Positions 60,553 to 64,000 of a DNA stretch of 64,000 nt are shown here, piece by piece; position 1 is the first letter of the stretch; every line of letters starts with the position of its first letter. The DNA comes from Bacillus sp. NTK034 (GTDB lineage: Bacteria > Bacillota > Bacilli > Bacillales > Cytobacillaceae). Under the pieces are notes generated by a model. It was not told where the DNA came from. It searched no databases and saw only the letters and a program-made list of their open reading frames with translations. A program made the translations under genes and the position numbers. The stretch lies in contig NZ_JAFKOJ010000001.1 of the NCBI RefSeq assembly GCF_017303275.1, forward strand, positions 930,001 to 994,000, in the 5' to 3' direction.

Positions 60553-61817
60553 GTCCGGTTCTAGTATTGTTTTTGGTCTTTGCCATTCTTTGCCTTATTA
60601 GAGTGCCTATTGCGGTCAGCTTAGGGCTTTCAAGTGTTGTAGCTCTGTCCATGATCGACTTTACTCTATATACTGTCATCCAAAAAATGTTTAACTCCTT
60701 AAATTCAGCAACACTAATGGCTATTCCAGGGTTTGTATTTGCTGGAATTATTATGTCGAAAGGCGGTATATCCTTTCATTTGATTGAAGCTCTTAAATCG
60801 TGGGTTGGCCATATTCGCGGTGGACTCGCGGTTGTTACCATCCTTGCATGTATGATTTTTGCTGCAATATCTGGTTCAAGTCCCGCTACAGCAGCAGCCA
60901 TCGGGAGCATTATGATACCAGGAATGGTAAAGGCTGGTTACAGCAAGCGCTATGCAATGGGATTAGTTGCAGCAGCAGGGACACTTGGAATTCTGATTCC
61001 ACCCTCCATACCATTAATCATCTACGCGTCTGTTGCAGAAGAATCTGTAGGTAAACTATTTGCTGCGGGGATTATCCCGGGTTTATTGCTTGGCGGTATT
61101 TTACTTGTTTCTGCAATTGTTAACGCACGCATTCATAATTATGGAAAATTGCCGAAAGAGCCAATGAATGTACGCTGGAAAAAGACCTATAAGGCCATTT
61201 GGGGGTTTCTTCTTCCTGTTATTATCCTCGGAGGAATATACTCTGGAATTGTAACCCCAACTGAAGCAGCATTTGTTTCATGTTTCTATGGAATCATTGT
61301 TTCAGTATTTATCTATAAAGAAATGTCGTTTCCTAAATTCAGGGAAGTACTTAAGGAATCCATCAATATTACTTCGATGATCTTCCTGGTTATTGCCTCA
61401 GCTATGATCTTTGGAATGTTCTTAACGACAGAGCAAGTACCGCAAAGTTTCGCGGCATGGATTGAAGAAAGCACAACGAATAAATGGATTTTTATGATTG
61501 GTGTTAATTTAATGTTCTTCGTGCTTGGAATGTTCCTGGAAGCTGTAGCGATTATCTTAATTACCTTGCCAATTTTACTTCCGGTTCTAGTGATGTTTGA
61601 TATTAATATTATTCACTTTGCGATTATAATGACGATTAATATGGAATTGGCAATGATTACTCCTCCTGTAGGATTGAATCTTTTTGTAGTAAGCGGAATC
61701 ACTAGGGAAAAAGTAGGGGAAGTAGTAAGGGGAGTCCTGCCTTTCTTCGCTCTTATGGTATTGGCCCTTATATTAATTGTTATTTTCCCGCAGATTTCAC
61801 TGTTATTAGCAAAATAA
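60549..61817 (+). CDS. dctM: TRAP transporter large permease (DctM)
   Basis: 422-residue integral membrane protein with about 12 helices. Family signatures: AAISGSSPATAAAIGSIMIPGM, GILIPPSIPLIIYASVAEES and MITPPVGLNLFVVSGI. It is the Na+-coupled translocating subunit for the acid bound by DctP. The ATG overlaps the dctQ stop (ATGA). Confidence 0.92.
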   Translation: MSPVLVLFLVFAILCLIRVPIAVSLGLSSVVALSMIDFTLYTVIQKMFNSLNSATLMAIPGFVFAGIIMSKGGISFHLIEALKSWVGHIRGGLAVVTILACMIFAAISGSSPATAAAIGSIMIPGMVKAGYSKRYAMGLVAAAGTLGILIPPSIPLIIYASVAEESVGKLFAAGIIPGLLLGGILLVSAIVNARIHNYGKLPKEPMNVRWKKTYKAIWGFLLPVIILGGIYSGIVTPTEAAFVSCFYGIIVSVFIYKEMSFPKFREVLKESINITSMIFLVIASAMIFGMFLTTEQVPQSFAAWIEESTTNKWIFMIGVNLMFFVLGMFLEAVAIILITLPILLPVLVMFDINIIHFAIIMTINMELAMITPPVGLNLFVVSGITREKVGEVVRGVLPFFALMVLALILIVIFPQISLLLAK

Positions 61818-61854
61818 TTCTTGGCAGTTTTTACAATGCTTAAGGAGTTTTTAA

Positions 61855-62499
61855 ATGAATCAGGTAAAAGAGTTTCATACATTACAAGAAAAAGTTACAG
61901 ATATGATTAGGGAATCTATTTTCAACCAGGTTTATAAACCGGGGGAAAGATTGATCCAAGATGAATTAGCTTCAAGATTTGGGGTGAGCAGGATGCCTGT
62001 AAGAGAGGCTCTCCGCTGTCTCGAGAGGGAAGGACTAGTAGCCTTTCTTCCCCATAAAGGAGCACAGGTAATTGGCTTTAGAAGGGAAGATATAGAAGAG
62101 CTGTATTATCTGAGAGCACTCCTGGAGGGCATCACTGTTCAAAAATCAATGAATTTTCTTACAAATGAGGATAAGTCAGACTTACATCTATTTGTAAAAA
62201 AAATGGACCAGGATATTGAAAACAATGATATGGATTCCTTTATTAGCCATAATCATCAGTTTCACATGCTGTTGCAAAAGGGATGTGATTGGAAAAAGAT
62301 TAAATTGCTGACGAAGGAATTTATTGAGGGATACCCAGCTCATGTTCCAAGTCTCATTCCAAAAACAATGTTTGTTTCGAATGAAGAGCATAAACAAATG
62401 TTAAGAGCCCTTGAATTAAAGGATCCTATCATGCTGAGACAGCTGGTCGAAAGCCATATCATGAGGGCAGGGAATGCGCTTACTCAAGTAATTGAGTAA
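61855..62499 (+). CDS. GntR-family regulator, FCD subfamily, of the TRAP/citE region
   Basis: 214-residue regulator: HTH with YKPGERLIQDELASRFGVS and MPVREALRCLEREGLVAFLP, then an FCD domain (LYYLRALLEGITVQKSMNFL; HNHQFHMLLQKG; ESHIMRAGNALTQVIE). It is 37 bases downstream of dctM with AAGGAG before the ATG, so probably in the same transcript. Likely reader of the TTGGATMCAA palindromes at 53158, 59802, 59961 and 62516, by inference from position. Confidence 0.9.
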   Translation: MNQVKEFHTLQEKVTDMIRESIFNQVYKPGERLIQDELASRFGVSRMPVREALRCLEREGLVAFLPHKGAQVIGFRREDIEELYYLRALLEGITVQKSMNFLTNEDKSDLHLFVKKMDQDIENNDMDSFISHNHQFHMLLQKGCDWKKIKLLTKEFIEGYPAHVPSLIPKTMFVSNEEHKQMLRALELKDPIMLRQLVESHIMRAGNALTQVIE

Positions 62500-62515
62500 G
62501 CTATTCTTCCATAAA

Positions 62516-62527
62516 ATTGGATCCAAT
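62516..62527 (+). promoter_or_regulatory. Putative operator of the second regulon (ATTGGATCCAAT)
   Basis: Perfect 12-bp palindrome between gntR and the citE-like gene, 22 bases before the ATG. Confidence 0.65.
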
Positions 62528-62549
62528 ATCCGCGAAGGAGGAGTTAACA

Positions 62550-63410
62550 ATGGCACCTAAACGATCCTACTTATTTGTACCGGCAGTTTCTGAAAAAATA
62601 ATGGGAAAAGCATTATCCAGTGCAGCAGACAGTGTTATTTTTGATCTGGAGGATGCCGTTGCCATTAATGAAAAAGAGATTGCTAGAGAAAGGGCAAAAA
62701 ATTACTTGCTAAATTACCCAGCTGAAAAAGATGTGTATATCAGAATCAATGACTTTACAACAGTGTATTGGAGAAAAGATATCGAGTGTGCAGTTGAATC
62801 AGGTGCGAAGGGAATCATTGTCCCGAAAGCTGAAAGCGGCAGCAATATGAAAGTTATCTGCCAAACAGTGCTTGAGCTCCTTGAAAGGGCGGGCAGAAAA
62901 GGAGATCATTTTGAGGTGCTGCCACTGATCGAAACAGCTTCAGGTGTTCACTTTGCCTATGAAATTGCAAATTCTCATTCTTTGGTTCCGAGGCTAGTGT
63001 TTGGTTCAATTGACTATTCACTTGATATAGATTGCGAGCTAACTGATGGAGGTGAAGAGCTTTATTTTGCAAGGTCACAAATTGTTAATGCATCAAGGGC
63101 GGCAGGGGTCGGCAGCCCAGTGGATGCGGTTTATCCAGATCTATCCAATGAAGAAGGGTTATACAGAGAGGCTGTCCGGGCTAGAATTTCAGGATTTAAA
63201 TCCAAGCTGTCTATTCATCCAAAACAGATAAATGCCATTCATCAGGTTTTTACTCCGGACGAAAAAGCCTTGAAAGAAGCAAGAGAAATAGTAGAAGCGT
63301 TTGAAGAGGCTGAACTTAATGGGAGTGCGTCCATTTCGGTAAGAAATAAATTAGTGGATTATCCAGTATATAAAAAAGCAAAAGGGCTTTTAAACTATTC
63401 ATGTTTATAA
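62550..63410 (+). CDS. CitE/HpcH-family CoA-ester lyase
   Basis: 286-residue TIM-barrel lyase of the CitE-like group: RSYLFVPAVSEKIMGKAL, DSVIFDLEDAVAINEKE (metal Asp/Glu), VPKAESGSNM and PLIETASGV (metal Glu), SKLSIHPKQINAIHQVF. Relatives split malyl-, citramalyl- or citryl-CoA-type thioesters into acetyl-CoA and an oxo acid. A TTG 33 bases upstream is inside the operator, so ATG 62550 with AAGGAGGAG is the start. The C-terminal Lys/His-Pro region is intact. No CitF or CitD is seen, so a malyl/citramalyl-CoA role is likelier than citrate lyase. Confidence 0.86.
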   Translation: MAPKRSYLFVPAVSEKIMGKALSSAADSVIFDLEDAVAINEKEIARERAKNYLLNYPAEKDVYIRINDFTTVYWRKDIECAVESGAKGIIVPKAESGSNMKVICQTVLELLERAGRKGDHFEVLPLIETASGVHFAYEIANSHSLVPRLVFGSIDYSLDIDCELTDGGEELYFARSQIVNASRAAGVGSPVDAVYPDLSNEEGLYREAVRARISGFKSKLSIHPKQINAIHQVFTPDEKALKEAREIVEAFEEAELNGSASISVRNKLVDYPVYKKAKGLLNYSCL

Positions 63411-63423
63411 GAGGAGAGATAAA

Positions 63424-64000
63424 ATGGTAACCACCCAAATTGCTAGAAATATCAATCATACAAATTTTGAACAAATAAACGGAAATGCTGTATATGAAGC
63501 TAAGAGAAGTCTATTGAACTGGCTCGGTGTTGCTATGGGAGCAGCCTATCATGAATCAATGGATAAAGTTTTAAATGTTTCAAAATTGATGGAAAGCACC
63601 CCGCAGGCGTCTATTCTTGGAAGAAATGAAAAGACTGATATGCTTTTCGCAGCTTTGCTAAACGGCATGTCATCCCATATTTATGACTTTGATGACACAC
63701 TGCTTGAAACAGTTCTTCACCCTTCTTCCCCTGTTTTTCCTGCTGTATTAGCATATAGCCAATATAAGAAAAAAACCGGTAAAGAGGTTTTAGAGGCTTT
63801 CATTTTAGGCTGTGAGGTTCAGGCCAGACTTGCCCTGGCTGTATACCCTTCCCACTACTGGCGGGGCTGGCATATTACCGGAAGCGTTGGAGGAATTGGC
63901 GCTGCTGCAGCAATGAGCAAGCTCTTAAGGCTTGACGAGGAGAAAACTTCCTTTGCTATTGGGATAGCCGCAACCGATCCTACCGGATTAAGAGAAATGT
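63424..64000 (+). CDS. MmgE/PrpD-family protein, 3' end beyond the window
   Basis: 192 codons of the N-terminal part are visible from ATG 63424 (ribosome binding site GAGGAGAG, 13 bases after the citE-like stop). Family motifs: SLLNWLGVAMGA, the NGMSSHIYDFDDTLLETVLH active-site region, HPSSPVFPAVLAYSQ, and WHITGSVGGIGAAAA. The family includes 2-methylcitrate dehydratase and cis-aconitate decarboxylase. It is expected to act on a di- or tricarboxylate in the same pathway as the CitE-like lyase. Truncated only by the window edge. Confidence 0.87.
   Translation, partial: MVTTQIARNINHTNFEQINGNAVYEAKRSLLNWLGVAMGAAYHESMDKVLNVSKLMESTPQASILGRNEKTDMLFAALLNGMSSHIYDFDDTLLETVLHPSSPVFPAVLAYSQYKKKTGKEVLEAFILGCEVQARLALAVYPSHYWRGWHITGSVGGIGAAAAMSKLLRLDEEKTSFAIGIAATDPTGLREM

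Noticed and set aside
62517-62549. TTG start extending the CitE-like protein by 11 residues
   Set aside because: It lies inside the palindrome ATTGGATCCAAT; AAGGAGGAG points to ATG 62550.

Overview
The window looks like chromosome of a low-GC, endospore-forming Firmicute of the Bacillaceae (Cytobacillus/Bacillus type). The supporting evidence is YyaC and GerA-type spore proteins, LtaS, an assimilatory nas operon in Bacillus order, an oxygenase-only nitric oxide synthase, strong AGGAGG ribosome binding sites, frequent TTG starts and compact Rho-independent terminators. I saw no rRNA, tRNA, CRISPR array, transposase or phage module.

Layout. 0.3-0.9 kb: yyaC. 1.0-15.5 kb: an accessory catabolic region bracketed by two near-identical GntR/FCD regulators (973 and 13624). 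It holds an aspartate-dehydrogenase-like enzyme, two unrelated multi-pass transporters, an NAD(P) oxidoreductase, a 28-residue peptide gene, an unrecognised 111-residue protein, two [2Fe-2S] ferredoxins, a creatininase-family amidohydrolase, a PqqC/TenA-fold (heme-oxygenase-like) probable diiron enzyme, an aldehyde dehydrogenase, a GlcG/HbpS-like protein, paired half-size ChrA proteins, a CxxH/CxxC small protein and a RidA protein. The palindrome TTGGTATACAA and close variants recur in front of many of these genes and was hardly seen elsewhere, so this looks like one regulon. I do not recognise the whole as a described pathway, and it is the main candidate for a new system.

15.7-23.9 kb: a xylo-oligosaccharide locus with a YesM/YesN-type two-component system, an ABC importer, a YesL-like protein and a GH43 beta-xylosidase. 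24.0-26.6 kb: an MBL-fold hydrolase, a hydroxypyruvate-isomerase-like protein and a beta-hydroxyacid dehydrogenase. 26.8-30.1 kb: a lysozyme-like protein and LtaS. 30.2-41.7 kb: nitrate assimilation (transporter divergent from nasB, nasC, nasD, nasE, a hemD-like gene and nasF) with TnrA/GlnR-type boxes in the divergent promoter region. 41.9-44.9 kb: a LacI regulator and an oligo-1,6-glucosidase. 45.4-52.7 kb: nos, a glutamate-synthase-like FMN protein, an orphan gerA homologue, a TetR/MFS efflux pair and small proteins.

53.2-64.0 kb: a second catabolic region for hydroxy-dicarboxylates. It has a PaaI thioesterase, a carboxymuconolactone-decarboxylase-family protein, a GntR regulator, TtdAB-type dehydratase, a tartrate/D-malate-type dehydrogenase, a TRAP transporter split across both strands, a 3-hydroxyisobutyrate-dehydrogenase-like enzyme, a second GntR regulator, a CitE-like lyase and an MmgE/PrpD protein cut by the window end. 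A second shared palindrome (TTGGATMCAA) and a CTGTCGACAG operator suggest two regulators there.

Non-coding features of note are an approximately 51-bp tandem repeat family at two distant intergenic sites (7.8-8.1 and 45.0-45.2 kb), a Bacillaceae-type GC-rich palindromic repeat at 52.9-53.0 kb, and two unexplained structured intergenic stretches (7.0-7.2 and 27.8-27.9 kb). All functional names come from reading motifs in the translated sequence; no database search was run.
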